NCBI RefSeq assembly: GCF_023554255.2 | Contig: NZ_JAMJWD020000002.1 | Coordinates: 613,435-677,434, forward strand | Source of the DNA: Phyllobacterium sp. 21LDTY02-6 | Lineage (GTDB): Bacteria; Pseudomonadota; Alphaproteobacteria; Rhizobiales; Rhizobiaceae | Reading direction: 5' to 3' | DNA: 64,000 nt | In this document: in pieces, positions 40,349 to 49,243 of the stretch | How positions within the stretch are numbered: position 1 is the first letter of the stretch | How the letters are laid out: every line of letters begins with the position of its first letter | The notes under the pieces: generated by a model | Told to the model about the DNA's origin: nothing | Database searches by the model: none | The model's input: only the letters and a program-made list of their open reading frames with translations | Position numbers and translations under genes: made by a program

Positions 40349-40358
40349 GTTACGTAAC
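40349..40358. repeat. GTTACGTAAC palindrome in the ftsK-lolA gap
   Basis: A perfect 10-base palindrome lies directly after the ftsK stop and shares TTACGTAA with the mdh palindrome at 6822-6831. A related CCGTTACGTTACGG stands near 40418-40431. The function is unknown. Confidence 0.3.
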
Positions 40359-40526
40359 CGCGGGGCCTTGCATGGCACGCTGTTCGGGCCTGCGGAAACG
40401 GCGTGACCGGCGAGACGGCCGTTACGTTACGGGTGCGGCGGAACCGATGCCGTAACCTGCCGTTTCTTGGCCATAGTCAAGACAAACTGACCAGCTAGCG
40501 TCAGCACAAGTACAGGAGACAGAACC

Positions 40527-41180
40527 ATGATGAGAACGAAGAGATTGTTACGTGCCGCGCGGGGCCTTGTTCGCCACCTGGCCGTGGCGTCCATCGTCGG
40601 CATGGGGCTCCTGGTCACCGCCGCTGGCGCACAGAACGCGCCGGCTGTTCCCGCCGCGGCGCAGCAGATCGCCAATCAGTTTTCCAGCGTGAAGACGCTG
40701 ACGGGCGATTTCGTCCAGTTCGGACCGCGGGGAGAGCAGACGGAAGGTACGTTCTATATAGAGCGTCCGGGCAAGATCCGCTTCAACTACAAGAAGCCGT
40801 CGCCGATCCGAGTCATCTCTGATGGCGAATCGGTCGTAATCAACAATCGCAAGCTCGACACGTGGGACGTCATCCCGCTGTCGAAGACGCCACTGAAGCT
40901 GCTCCTCAGCGACCAGATCAACCTGACCGGCAATACGGTCAAATCGGTCAAGGAAGAGCCGGACATGACGACTATCGTCCTCGGCGACAAATCGATCTTC
41001 GGCAACTCAACCATCACGATGATGTTCGACCCGCGCAGCTATGAGTTGCGCCAATGGACGATCACCGATGCGCAGGGCCGCGATACGACGGTGATGATCA
41101 CCAATGTCCGCACCGGCGTGCGCTTCGCCAAGGACATGTTCGCCATCGACTACACGCGCATCGCGATGAAGCGGAAATAA
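40527..41180 (+). CDS. lolA: Outer-membrane lipoprotein carrier protein LolA
   Basis: LolA ferries lipoproteins across the periplasm; Omp19 in this window would be a client. The 217 residues begin with an Arg-rich signal peptide ending near Ala35 (GLLVTAAGAQ). The mature protein has the LolA pattern: FSSVKTLTGDFVQFGPRGEQ near residues 52-71, GTFYIERPGKIRFNYKKPSP and the later GRDTTVMITNVRTGVRF. AGGAG precedes the ATG. It follows ftsK after 179 bases, an order common in this order. Confidence 0.93.
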   Translation: MMRTKRLLRAARGLVRHLAVASIVGMGLLVTAAGAQNAPAVPAAAQQIANQFSSVKTLTGDFVQFGPRGEQTEGTFYIERPGKIRFNYKKPSPIRVISDGESVVINNRKLDTWDVIPLSKTPLKLLLSDQINLTGNTVKSVKEEPDMTTIVLGDKSIFGNSTITMMFDPRSYELRQWTITDAQGRDTTVMITNVRTGVRFAKDMFAIDYTRIAMKRK

Positions 41181-41283
41181 CAGCTTGCGGGCATGCGGCT
41201 GTTTGACAATGGCATGTGCGGTTTTCATACGGCCGCACATGGTTTAGTGTCGGCCGCACGTCCCACCCCAAGAGCCGCTTTTC

Positions 41284-42090
41284 ATGCCCTTTTCCGTTGC
41301 TACCTGGAACATCAATTCGGTGCGCCTGCGCCTGCCCTTGGTCCTGCAATTCCTGCAGGATCACCAGCCCGACATATTGTGCCTGCAGGAGACCAAGTGC
41401 CCGGACGATCTGTTCCCGCGCGAGGCTTTCCACGAAGCGGGATATGCCCATATCGAGATCAGCGGCCAGAAGGGCTATCATGGTGTTGCCACGCTTTCCC
41501 GCCGGCCATTGACCGAGCCCGCCCGCGTCGGCTTCTGCAACATTGCCGATTGCAGGCATCTCAGCACCGTCGTCGAGGCTGGCGGCAAGCGGATACGCAT
41601 CCATAATTTCTATGTCCCGGCGGGCGGCGACGAGCCTGATCCCGAGATCAATCCGAAATTCGCCCATAAGCTGGGTTTCATCGACGAGATGAAGGCCATG
41701 CGCGCCGAATTCGGTGAAGGATCGGCTTCGTTGCTGGTCGGCGATCTCAACATCGCTCCGCTGGAGACGGATGTCTGGTCGCACAAGCAATTGCTGAAAG
41801 TCGTCAGCCATACGCCCGTCGAGACCGAGGGGCTCGAGAATTTGCGCCGAAGCGGCGGCTGGAGCGATCTCATGCGCCATCACATTCCGCCGAGCGAGAA
41901 GATTTATACGTGGTGGAGCTATCGCGCCGCGGATTGGAGAGCGGCGGATCGCGGCCGCAGGCTGGACCACATCTGGGGCTCGCCCGACCTGGAAGGCGAC
42001 CTGCGCGATATCACCGTGCTGAAGGAAGCGCGGGGCTGGGAGCGTCCATCCGACCATGTCCCGGTGATCGCGCGGTTCGATCTGGACTGA
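41284..42090 (+). CDS. xthA: Exodeoxyribonuclease III (AP endonuclease)
   Basis: XthA cleaves abasic sites and trims 3' ends in base-excision repair. The 268 residues contain the EEP-family motifs in order: ATWNINSVRLRL with the metal-binding Asn, LQETKCPDDLFP with Glu, GDLNIAPLETDVWSHKQ with the catalytic Asp/Asn, RRLDHIWGS and SDHVPVIARF with the catalytic His. It converges with the cyclic-nucleotide-binding gene with 4 bases between stops. Confidence 0.96.
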   Translation: MPFSVATWNINSVRLRLPLVLQFLQDHQPDILCLQETKCPDDLFPREAFHEAGYAHIEISGQKGYHGVATLSRRPLTEPARVGFCNIADCRHLSTVVEAGGKRIRIHNFYVPAGGDEPDPEINPKFAHKLGFIDEMKAMRAEFGEGSASLLVGDLNIAPLETDVWSHKQLLKVVSHTPVETEGLENLRRSGGWSDLMRHHIPPSEKIYTWWSYRAADWRAADRGRRLDHIWGSPDLEGDLRDITVLKEARGWERPSDHVPVIARFDLD

Positions 42091-42094
42091 GAGC

Positions 42095-42553
42095 CTAGCT
42101 TTCGCTGAACAAGTTGTCGTAGCGGGCGATGGAATCGATCAGTTCCTGGAGATCCAGTGAGATTTTCTCATAGAGAGACACGGCAAGATCGGGATATTCT
42201 TCCAATATCCTGCGGAAAAGCGAGCGATTGAGCCGGATTACCTCGGTTTCCGCGTCCGCCATGGCGCTGGTCAGCCGCTTCGTCTGGGCAATGATGGCCA
42301 TCTCGCCGAGCACCGCGCCGGGTCCGACCGTTTTCAGGATCACGCGGCCCGAAGACCCTTCGCGAAAAAGCGAGATACTGCCGCGATCGATCACATAGGC
42401 GCAGTCGGCCGATTGACCCTCGCGGTAGAGTTCACGGCCTTCACGCAAGACGAGACGCTCGGTGCCGAAGGCGAGCAGACGCAGCTGATCGCGCGTAAAC
42501 GTCTCGAACAGCCCCACTGTCTCCAGAATGCGAATATCATCTTCGATTGCCAT
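42095..42553 (-). CDS. Cyclic nucleotide-binding domain protein
   Basis: The 152-residue protein is essentially a single CRP-type cyclic-nucleotide-binding domain (about residues 10-125). The phosphate-binding cassette region reads VGPGAVLGEMAIIAQTKRLTSAMA, with Gly-Glu-Met-Ala typical of the family. There is no DNA-binding helix-turn-helix, unlike CRP or FNR, so it is probably a sensor or adaptor. It starts 38 bases after the response regulator gene on the same strand and is likely cotranscribed with it. Confidence 0.85.
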   Translation of the reverse strand: MAIEDDIRILETVGLFETFTRDQLRLLAFGTERLVLREGRELYREGQSADCAYVIDRGSISLFREGSSGRVILKTVGPGAVLGEMAIIAQTKRLTSAMADAETEVIRLNRSLFRRILEEYPDLAVSLYEKISLDLQELIDSIARYDNLFSES

Positions 42554-42591
42554 GCAAGAACAGACATATACCTAGATTGGCCGCCGCAACA

Positions 42592-43275
42592 TCAAGGAAT
42601 GAGCTTGTATCCCCCGCTTTCCGTGACCAGTATGGTCGAATTCGAGGGATCCTGCTCGATTTTCTGTCGAAGACGATAAACATGCGTTTCCAGCGTATGG
42701 GTGGTGACGCCGGAATTATAGCCCCAGACCTCTTCCAGCAGCACGTCACGGGTGATGACCTTGCCGCCCGCGCGATAGAGATATTTTATGATCGCGACTT
42801 CCTTCTCGGTCAGCCTGATCTTGCCGCCCTTGGCATCGATCAGCATCTTCTGTCCCGGCTTGAACGTATAGGGGCCGACGACGAAGGTCGCGTCCTCGCT
42901 CTGCTCGTGCTGGCGCAGCTGCGCCCTGATACGCGCCAGCAGGACGGCGAACCGGAATGGTTTCGTCACATAATCATTGGCGCCGGATTCGAGCCCGAGA
43001 ATCGTGTCGGAATCGGTGTCGTGGCCCGTCAGCATGATGACCGGCGCCTTGAAGCCGCCCTTGCGCAGAACCTTTACAGCTTCGCGCCCGTCCATATCGG
43101 GAAGGCCGACATCCATGATCAGGAGATCGACGATGCCATTCCTGGCTGCCTGGATGCCCTTGGTCGCATTGTCTTCTTCGATGATCTGAAACTCTTCATA
43201 GAGGCCCAGCTGTTCAACAAGGATCGACCGCAGATCGGCATCGTCATCAACGATAAGAATGGTACGTGCTGTCAT
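42592..43275 (-). CDS. OmpR-family response regulator (orphan; possibly CenR-like)
   Basis: The 227 residues have a receiver domain (1-120) with acidic pocket Asp10-Asp12, phospho-acceptor Asp55 in LLIMDVGLPD, Thr in MLTGHD and Lys in VTKPFR, then a winged-helix DNA-binding domain (about 130-227) with THTLETHVYRLRQKIE. ATG 43275 is chosen over 43299 by family N-terminus. No histidine kinase is adjacent. The sequence resembles the conserved Rhizobiales regulator that I associate with CenR (envelope control), but I am not certain of that name. Confidence 0.88.
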   Translation of the reverse strand: MTARTILIVDDDADLRSILVEQLGLYEEFQIIEEDNATKGIQAARNGIVDLLIMDVGLPDMDGREAVKVLRKGGFKAPVIMLTGHDTDSDTILGLESGANDYVTKPFRFAVLLARIRAQLRQHEQSEDATFVVGPYTFKPGQKMLIDAKGGKIRLTEKEVAIIKYLYRAGGKVITRDVLLEEVWGYNSGVTTHTLETHVYRLRQKIEQDPSNSTILVTESGGYKLIP

Positions 43276-43404
43276 TTGAACTCCGCCAAGTGGAAACAAG
43301 CCGTTGGAATTTAAGTCGAATTGGACAGGAAAGAAAGGGCATCGACTTGATATTGCTTATGTGGCGCATCAGTCTGGCATAAAAATGCGTTTTGTGAGGC
43401 AAGC

Positions 43405-43938
43405 ATGCGTGGACGGAAATTGACAACGATCGTGGTACGCCGGCGCCCCGGCAACCCTTCGCAGGGCCAGCTTATCGCGGGTGGACTCGTGTTGCGTTGC
43501 GCCCTCGGGCGCGGCGGTATCAGCGCTTCGAAGCGCGAGGGAGACGGGGCTACGCCGCTGTCGACGATGCGCCTGCTTCACGGTTTCAAGCGCCCGGACA
43601 AGAAGGTCGCTGCGGCGACGGGCCTGCGCTTGCGCCCGCTCAAGCGCAATGATGGCTGGTGCGAGGTCAGCGGCGACCGCAACTACAACAGGCTGGTGCG
43701 CATCCCCTACAAGGTCAGCCACGAGACCATGTGGCGCGCCGACGATCTCTACGACATCTGCATCGTCCTCGACTGGAACATCAGCCCGCGCAAGCGTTCG
43801 CGCGGCAGCGCAATCTTCCTGCATCTGGCAAGGCCGGGCTACGGGCCGACCGAGGGCTGCATCGCGCTGAGCCGCCGCGACATGAACCGCCTGCTGCCGC
43901 ACCTTTCGAGCGGCGCGTCCATCCGCGTCGTGCGCTGA
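43405..43938 (+). CDS. L,D-transpeptidase (YkuD) family protein
   Basis: The 177-residue protein matches the compact YkuD-type family. The active-site block is HLARPGYGPTEGCIALSRRD, with His140 and catalytic Cys152. The usual SHGC core is TEGC here, as in the YafK/COG3786-like branch. No signal peptide is obvious, although the N-terminus is basic (MRGRKLTTIVVRRR). It would cross-link or edit peptidoglycan if exported. It converges with the methyltransferase gene (9-base gap). Confidence 0.82.
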   Translation: MRGRKLTTIVVRRRPGNPSQGQLIAGGLVLRCALGRGGISASKREGDGATPLSTMRLLHGFKRPDKKVAAATGLRLRPLKRNDGWCEVSGDRNYNRLVRIPYKVSHETMWRADDLYDICIVLDWNISPRKRSRGSAIFLHLARPGYGPTEGCIALSRRDMNRLLPHLSSGASIRVVR

Positions 43939-43947
43939 TTGCACCAA

Positions 43948-44628
43948 CTAGGCGACGGTCGGCCTGAACGCCCAGACGGTGGTCTTCTTCACCTCCGAAT
44001 CTTCCAGCGCTCGCGTAACGGCGACGGTGTAGGTAGCGAGGGCCTCGAGGTTCGTTTTCGGCAGGTAGGAGCGCCCCGGATCGCCCACCAGCACCACCGC
44101 GCCACGCGATGCCAGCCGGTCGAACCAGGGAGTGAGCCTGTCGGCCAGCGGCTTCTCGTAGAATACGTCGCCCGCCAGGATGACATCCCAGCCATGATCC
44201 TGGCCGATCAGATCCTCGGAGCAGAGTTCGAGGCCGACCTCGTTGATCGCTGCATTGATGCCGATGGCCTGGCCGGCGAAGCGATCTATCTCGCAGGAAA
44301 TCGTCTTCGCAGCTCCCGCCATGGCGGCAGCGATGCCGACGAGACCCGATCCCGAGGCGAAATCGAGGACGACGAGGTCCGCGACGGTACCCGGATGATC
44401 GATCACATAGCGCGCAACAGCCTGGCCACCGGCCCAGGCAAAGGCCCAATAGGGCGGGGGAAGCCCAAGAACCGCCAATTCCTCTTCGGTCTTGTGCCAT
44501 AGGTCGTGGGCTTCATCCGCCAGCCGGAGCCTTATCTCCGGCACGTGCGGAGGGGCCTGCAGTGACGTGTTGTTCAGTACGAATTGCCGAAAACGCTCGC
44601 TGTCCGGGTCCAGCGGAGCGTCGTTCAT
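43948..44628 (-). CDS. Class I SAM-dependent methyltransferase, ETF-beta lysine methyltransferase-like
   Basis: The 226-residue enzyme has motif I VLDFASGSGLVGIAAAMAGA near residues 85-104 and the catalytic-region motif AGDVFYEKPL. The N-terminal PPYWAFAWAGGQAVARY block is typical of the METTL20/ETF-beta lysine methyltransferase group and related bacterial enzymes. ATG 44628 overlaps the EVE-domain gene stop by 4 bases. The target in this organism is not established; ETF beta is the best guess from the family. Confidence 0.82.
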   Translation of the reverse strand: MNDAPLDPDSERFRQFVLNNTSLQAPPHVPEIRLRLADEAHDLWHKTEEELAVLGLPPPYWAFAWAGGQAVARYVIDHPGTVADLVVLDFASGSGLVGIAAAMAGAAKTISCEIDRFAGQAIGINAAINEVGLELCSEDLIGQDHGWDVILAGDVFYEKPLADRLTPWFDRLASRGAVVLVGDPGRSYLPKTNLEALATYTVAVTRALEDSEVKKTTVWAFRPTVA

Positions 44629-45053
44629 TCGGGTGCCGGAACCAGGCCGCCCATGCGGCAGACCTCTTCCCACTCATCCGGCGTCACCGGCTGGACCGAG
44701 AGACGCATGGATGTCACGAGCGCCATCTTCTCGAGCTTCGGGTTGGCCTTCACGTCCTTCAGCGTCACCGGGGTCGGAACGTCCTTGTAGGCGCGGATGT
44801 CCACGCATTCCCAGCGCGGATCGTCGGTGGTGCTGTCATGGTGGGCCAGGGCGCAGACTTCCACTATACCGACGACCTCAAGCCCCTCATTGGAATGGTA
44901 GAAGAAGCCCTTGTCGCCGATTTTCATGGCGCGCATGTTGTTGCGGGCCAGATAATTGCGGACGCCGTCCCACTGGGTTCCCTTGGAGCCGGCGGCCTTC
45001 TGCTTTTCCCACGACCATTTGTGCGGTTCGGATTTGAATAACCAGAATGCCAT
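44625..45053 (-). CDS. EVE domain-containing protein
   Basis: The 142-residue product is a stand-alone EVE (PUA-like) domain, a family thought to bind modified nucleobases in RNA or DNA. MAFWLFKSEPHKWSWEKQ, WDGVRNYLARNNMRAMKIGD and GFFYHSNEGLEVVGIVEV are its characteristic segments. ATG 45053 begins at the conserved motif; a longer frame has no support. It overlaps the methyltransferase start and follows the YciI gene by 8 bases, inside a tsaD-gpsA-yciI-EVE-methyltransferase run. Confidence 0.92.
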   Translation of the reverse strand: MAFWLFKSEPHKWSWEKQKAAGSKGTQWDGVRNYLARNNMRAMKIGDKGFFYHSNEGLEVVGIVEVCALAHHDSTTDDPRWECVDIRAYKDVPTPVTLKDVKANPKLEKMALVTSMRLSVQPVTPDEWEEVCRMGGLVPAPE

Positions 45054-45061
45054 GATGTCGC

Positions 45062-45352
45062 CTATTTCGCTGCTGGATTCTTGATGGCCCAGTTCCATGG
45101 GCGGATATCGACCGAGGCGAACAGGCCAGCCTTCGCATAGGGGTCTTCGCTGGCGATAGCCTGCGCCGAAGCAGCGTCGGCGGCTTCGATGACGACGAGG
45201 CTGCCATTCGGCTTGCTGTCGGTATCGAGGAATGGTCCTGCGAATTTCAGTGCGTCGCCGAGTCCGTCGAGATAGGCGAGATGGGCCGTACGGGTATCGA
45301 GGCGCAGCTGGAGCTGGCCCGGCTTGTCGTTGCAGATGAGTGCATAGAGCAT
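45062..45352 (-). CDS. YciI family protein
   Basis: The 96 residues are a ferredoxin-like YciI/dimeric alpha-beta barrel domain, MLYALICNDKPGQLQLRLDT near the start, HLAYLDGLGDALKFAGPFLD near residues 24-43 and a catalytic-type DPYAKAGLF block (Asp and His of the family). YciI proteins have varied, mostly unknown roles. It lies 3 bases after gpsA and 8 bases before the EVE gene, so it is part of the same operon. Confidence 0.9.
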   Translation of the reverse strand: MLYALICNDKPGQLQLRLDTRTAHLAYLDGLGDALKFAGPFLDTDSKPNGSLVVIEAADAASAQAIASEDPYAKAGLFASVDIRPWNWAIKNPAAK

Positions 45353-45355
45353 GGT

Positions 45356-46339
45356 TCAGTCCTCATTCTTTAGTGGGCGTGACAGAAGCGCCTCCATGGC
45401 CTGGTCGATGGTCACGGAGCCGGCAAGAATGTTTGCGACAGCGCTGAGGATGGGCGTCTCGATGCCACGCGCGGCGGCGAGCTTCACGGCAATTTCCGCC
45501 GTTGCGACACCCTCGGCAAGCGGCCTGGCGGTCAGGTCCTCGCCGCGCCCCAGCGCTATTCCATAGGAATAGTTGCGCGATTGCGGTGTCGAACAGGTAA
45601 GCATGAGATCGCCGAGGCCCGAAAGTCCCATGATCGTTTCCGGGCGAGCGCCGAATGCGCCGGCCAGCCGCCGCAGCTCCACGAAACCGCGCGTGATCAA
45701 CGCAGCCTGCGCACTGGCGCCGAAGCCGCGCCCGATGGCAGCGCCGGCGGCGATCGCCAGGACGTTCTTCAGGGCGCCGCCGATTTCAACGCCGATCAGG
45801 TCGTCTGTCGAATAGCAGCGGAAGGTCGGGCCGGACAGCGTTGCGGCGATGCGATCGGCGAGATCGCCATCCTCCGCCGCGACGGTGACCGCCGTCGGCA
45901 ATCCGCGCGCGAGATCGGTCGCAAAGCTTGGGCCGGACAGGGCGCCGAGCTGGTGATCGGGCAGGATATCGCCGGCAAGCTGCGACATCAGGCGGCCGGT
46001 GCTGCGCTCGATCCCCTTTGCACAGATCACCAGCGGCCGGTCGGCAGGGATCACAGCGCCGAGGGATTCGAGCGCCTGCGCCAGCGATTGGGCGGGGATG
46101 ACGCAAAGGATGAGATCGGCGCGCTTGACCGCTTCCGCTGCATCGGTGCTGGCGGCCAGGCCGGGATGCAGATCGATGCCGGGAAGATAGGCTCCGTTGC
46201 GGTGGCTGCGATTGATCTCCTCCGCCACCAGAGGATCGCGCAGGTAGAGCGTCACATCATTGCCGTGGCGGGCGCACATGGTGGCAAGCGCCGTGCCCCA
46301 GGCGCCGCCGCCGAGCACGGCGATCGTGCTTCCGCTCAT
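45356..46339 (-). CDS. gpsA: Glycerol-3-phosphate dehydrogenase [NAD(P)+]
   Basis: GpsA reduces dihydroxyacetone phosphate to glycerol-3-phosphate for phospholipid synthesis. The 327 residues start with the nucleotide-binding [14 protein letters not shown] (8-21) and contain the catalytic Lys in [13 protein letters not shown] and [23 protein letters not shown] 46339 overlaps the tsaD stop by 4 bases; a much longer frame overlaps tsaD and is not real. tsaD-gpsA is a common alphaproteobacterial pair. Confidence 0.97.
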   Translation of the reverse strand: MSGSTIAVLGGGAWGTALATMCARHGNDVTLYLRDPLVAEEINRSHRNGAYLPGIDLHPGLAASTDAAEAVKRADLILCVIPAQSLAQALESLGAVIPADRPLVICAKGIERSTGRLMSQLAGDILPDHQLGALSGPSFATDLARGLPTAVTVAAEDGDLADRIAATLSGPTFRCYSTDDLIGVEIGGALKNVLAIAAGAAIGRGFGASAQAALITRGFVELRRLAGAFGARPETIMGLSGLGDLMLTCSTPQSRNYSYGIALGRGEDLTARPLAEGVATAEIAVKLAAARGIETPILSAVANILAGSVTIDQAMEALLSRPLKNED

Positions 46340-47418
46340 GCCTTGGCCCCCCGCCGTCCCGTTCCGATCAGCGGCACCGAGTGCTGGTCGAGCGGCCAGC
46401 GCGAGCGCGGCGCGATGTCCAGGCTGTCCGTTGCAATTTGTGCATGCGCCCTTTCCGCTGCCGCCCACGCGATCATCGCGGCATTGTCGGTGCACAGCGC
46501 CATTGGCGGCGCGATGAACCGGAAGCCGTTGCGGGCGCACAGAAGCTGCAGGCCATCGCGCAATACGGCATTGGCTGCAACGCCGCCGGCGACGACGAGG
46601 CAAGGCTCCGATATTTGCGGGAACTGGCTGCGGAAGCGGGCCAGCGAACGCGAAACGCGGTCATCGAGCGTATCGGCGACCGCACTCTGGAAGGCGGCGC
46701 AGATATCGTTGATGTCCTGCTGCGACAAAGGCTGCAGGCTGGAAGCAAGCTGCCGCACCGCCGTCTTGAGACCTGAAAACGAGAAATCCAGCCTGCTCTC
46801 TCCCTTCATCGGGCGCGGCAGGGCAAAGCGTTCCGGATTGCCTGAACGGGCAGCGATCTCCACCTGCGGCCCACCCGGATATGGCAGGCCGAGCATTTTC
46901 GCCGTCTTGTCGAAAGCTTCGCCGAGGGCGTCGTCTATCGTCGTGCCCAGGCGCTCATAGTCGCCCAGCCCCTTCACCAGCACCATCTGGGTATGGCCGC
47001 CGGATACGAGCAGCAGAAGATAGGGAAATGCGATACCATCGGTGAGGCGCGGCGTCAGCGCATGGCCTTCGAGATGATTGATCGCGTAGAACGGCTTCCT
47101 GGCCGCCATCGCGATCGCCTTGCCGGTCATGAGGCCGACGATGAGGCCGCCGATCAAGCCCGGTCCCGCTGTCGCCGCAACTGCGTCGACCTCGTCGAGC
47201 GTCATGCCGGCTTCGTCGAGGGCGCGGGTGATGAGGCCGTCGAGAACTTCCACATGGGCGCGGGCGGCGATTTCCGGCACCACGCCGCCATAGGGCGCAT
47301 GGTCGCCGATCTGGCTGAGAACGACATTGGATCGAATGGCGCCGCCGCCGGCCTCGTCTCTCTCGACAATAGCCGCCGCCGTTTCGTCGCAGCTCGTTTC
47401 GATACCCAGTACGCGCAT
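46336..47418 (-). CDS. tsaD: tRNA N6-adenosine threonylcarbamoyltransferase TsaD
   Basis: TsaD transfers threonylcarbamoyl to A37 of tRNAs reading ANN codons; MtaB elsewhere in the window then methylthiolates the product. The 360 residues begin [14 protein letters not shown] and hold the metal-binding His115 and His119 in [10 protein letters not shown] and the ASKA-fold segment VSGGHTQMV. Two adjacent ATGs exist (47421 and 47418); the second is better placed after AAGGG. It is the first gene of a five-gene operon and is divergent from hemC (83-base gap). Confidence 0.97.
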   Translation of the reverse strand: MRVLGIETSCDETAAAIVERDEAGGGAIRSNVVLSQIGDHAPYGGVVPEIAARAHVEVLDGLITRALDEAGMTLDEVDAVAATAGPGLIGGLIVGLMTGKAIAMAARKPFYAINHLEGHALTPRLTDGIAFPYLLLLVSGGHTQMVLVKGLGDYERLGTTIDDALGEAFDKTAKMLGLPYPGGPQVEIAARSGNPERFALPRPMKGESRLDFSFSGLKTAVRQLASSLQPLSQQDINDICAAFQSAVADTLDDRVSRSLARFRSQFPQISEPCLVVAGGVAANAVLRDGLQLLCARNGFRFIAPPMALCTDNAAMIAWAAAERAHAQIATDSLDIAPRSRWPLDQHSVPLIGTGRRGAKA

Positions 47419-47501
47419 CATACCCTTCGTCGCATTGCCCCTGCAATAAAAGCCCGTTAGTAGAGGGCCGTATTCAATTCGCCTAACACGGACAGCTGCC
47501 A

Positions 47502-48431
47502 ATGCAAACAAAAACGCTCAAGATCGGTACACGTGGGAGCGCTCTAGCGCTCGCACAAGCCGGGGAAACGCGTTCGCGCTTGATGGCAGCACATGGTTTC
47601 GCGCAGGAGCAGATCGAAATCATCGTCATCTCCACCAGCGGCGACCGCATCCAGGACCGGCCCCTGTCCGAGGTCGGCGGCAAAGGGCTGTTCACGCTGG
47701 AGATCGAAGAGCAATTGCTCGACGGCAGGATAGATTTCGCCGTGCACTCGTCGAAGGACATGCCGACCTTCCTGCCGGACGGACTGCATCTTTCGGTCTA
47801 TCTCGAGCGCGAGGATCCGTGCGACGCCTTCATAGGCCGCCATGCGGGCGCGTTTCTCGACCTGCCGCACGGCGCCACGGTCGGTTCTGCTTCGCTGCGG
47901 CGCCAGGCTTTGATCCGGCGGGCAAGGCCGGATCTGAAGGTCGTCAACTTCCGCGGCAACGTGGAGACGCGGCTGCGCAAGCTGGCCGATGGCGATGTGG
48001 ACGGAACCTTCCTCGCCAATGCCGGCCTGCGCCGGCTGGGGCTCGGCGATGTGGTGACCGAGCTGATGGACGTGGCCGATTTTCCGCCGGCGCCAGGACA
48101 GGGCGCCATCACCGTGGAAAGCCGGATCGGGGATAGCCGCATCGACGGGCTTCTCGCGCCGCTCAATCACCTGCCGACATCCACCGCCCTTGCCTGCGAA
48201 CGCGCATTTCTCGCCGAACTGGACGGTTCATGCCGTACGCCCATAGCCGGGCTCGCCACCATTGATGGCGACACGCTGCATTTTCACGGCATGATACTCG
48301 TGCCGGATGGAAGCGAGGCGCATGAGATACGGCTCGAGGGGGCGTTGTCGGACGCCGCCGACATCGGCCAGGATGCAGCAAGGCGCCTGCGCGCGGTTGC
48401 AGGACAACATTTCTTCGCGGACTGGGTGTGA
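47502..48431 (+). CDS. hemC: Porphobilinogen deaminase
   Basis: HemC polymerises four porphobilinogens to hydroxymethylbilane. The 309 residues carry the dipyrromethane-cofactor Cys244 in [10 protein letters not shown] and the catalytic Asp86 in [22 protein letters not shown] at the N-terminus is typical. It overlaps hemD by one base and is divergent from tsaD. Confidence 0.97.
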   Translation: MQTKTLKIGTRGSALALAQAGETRSRLMAAHGFAQEQIEIIVISTSGDRIQDRPLSEVGGKGLFTLEIEEQLLDGRIDFAVHSSKDMPTFLPDGLHLSVYLEREDPCDAFIGRHAGAFLDLPHGATVGSASLRRQALIRRARPDLKVVNFRGNVETRLRKLADGDVDGTFLANAGLRRLGLGDVVTELMDVADFPPAPGQGAITVESRIGDSRIDGLLAPLNHLPTSTALACERAFLAELDGSCRTPIAGLATIDGDTLHFHGMILVPDGSEAHEIRLEGALSDAADIGQDAARRLRAVAGQHFFADWV

Positions 48432-49135
48432 TGCTGAAGACGGTTCTGGTGACGAGGCCCGAACCCGGAGCGACCAGAACGGCCGAAAGGCTCCAAAGGC
48501 GTGGTTACCAGCCAATTGTCCTTCCTTTGACGTCGATCGAGGCGATCGCTTGCGAGCTGCCGGGGCTGGACTTCGATGCGGTTGCCGTGACGAGTGCCAA
48601 CGCCCTGCGGCACGCACCGCCGGATATGCTTGCGCGCCTGACCCATCTGCCGCTGTTCGCCGTGGGCGAGGCGACCGCCGACGAGGGGCGCAAGGCCGGC
48701 TTCGGCACCGTGACGGAGGGCGCTGGCGACGGGGAGCAACTGGCGGCCGTGTTGCGCGAGGAACTGCCGCGGGGCGCCCGCATCGCCTATCTGACCGGGC
48801 GGGTGCGCACGGCGGAATTCGAGCGCCTCGTCATGGCTGGCGAGCGACAGATGATCGCAGTGGAACTCTACGACACGAAATTCATCACCTATCAGGAGAA
48901 TGACATCCGCTCCATTTTCAAGGACATCGTGCTCGATTTCTGCCTCGTCTACTCCGCCAAGGGCGGCGAGGCGCTGGTCGAGCTGGTGCGACGCGCGGCC
49001 GGGCCGTTCAGCAATACAAAGTTTCTCTGCCTCTCCGAGAAAATCGCCACAATATTGAACGCCAATGGCCTGACGAAAATCGGTGTCGCGAATCGACCGC
49101 AGGAGGAGGCCCTGCTGCGATTGATCGAGGGCTAG
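48431..49135 (+). CDS. hemD: Uroporphyrinogen-III synthase
   Basis: HemD closes hydroxymethylbilane to uroporphyrinogen III. The 234 residues show the two-domain HemD fold with VLVTRPEPGATRTAERLQRRGY at the start, AVAVTSANALRH near residue 53 and the conserved FAVGEATADEGRKAGF block. The ATG at 48431 overlaps the hemC stop (TGATG); a GTG three bases upstream is an alternative. HemD is poorly conserved, so the operon position supports the call. Confidence 0.93.
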   Translation: MLKTVLVTRPEPGATRTAERLQRRGYQPIVLPLTSIEAIACELPGLDFDAVAVTSANALRHAPPDMLARLTHLPLFAVGEATADEGRKAGFGTVTEGAGDGEQLAAVLREELPRGARIAYLTGRVRTAEFERLVMAGERQMIAVELYDTKFITYQENDIRSIFKDIVLDFCLVYSAKGGEALVELVRRAAGPFSNTKFLCLSEKIATILNANGLTKIGVANRPQEEALLRLIEG

Positions 49136-49243
49136 CCGGTCGCCGATGTTCGGCCGCGCGGGTGTTTCCTCCATGGAACTTCCTTGCTAGCTTAAGCCTT
49201 ATCCTTGGTTGGATCCGCCAGCCCTATTGAGAAGAGAGAATTC

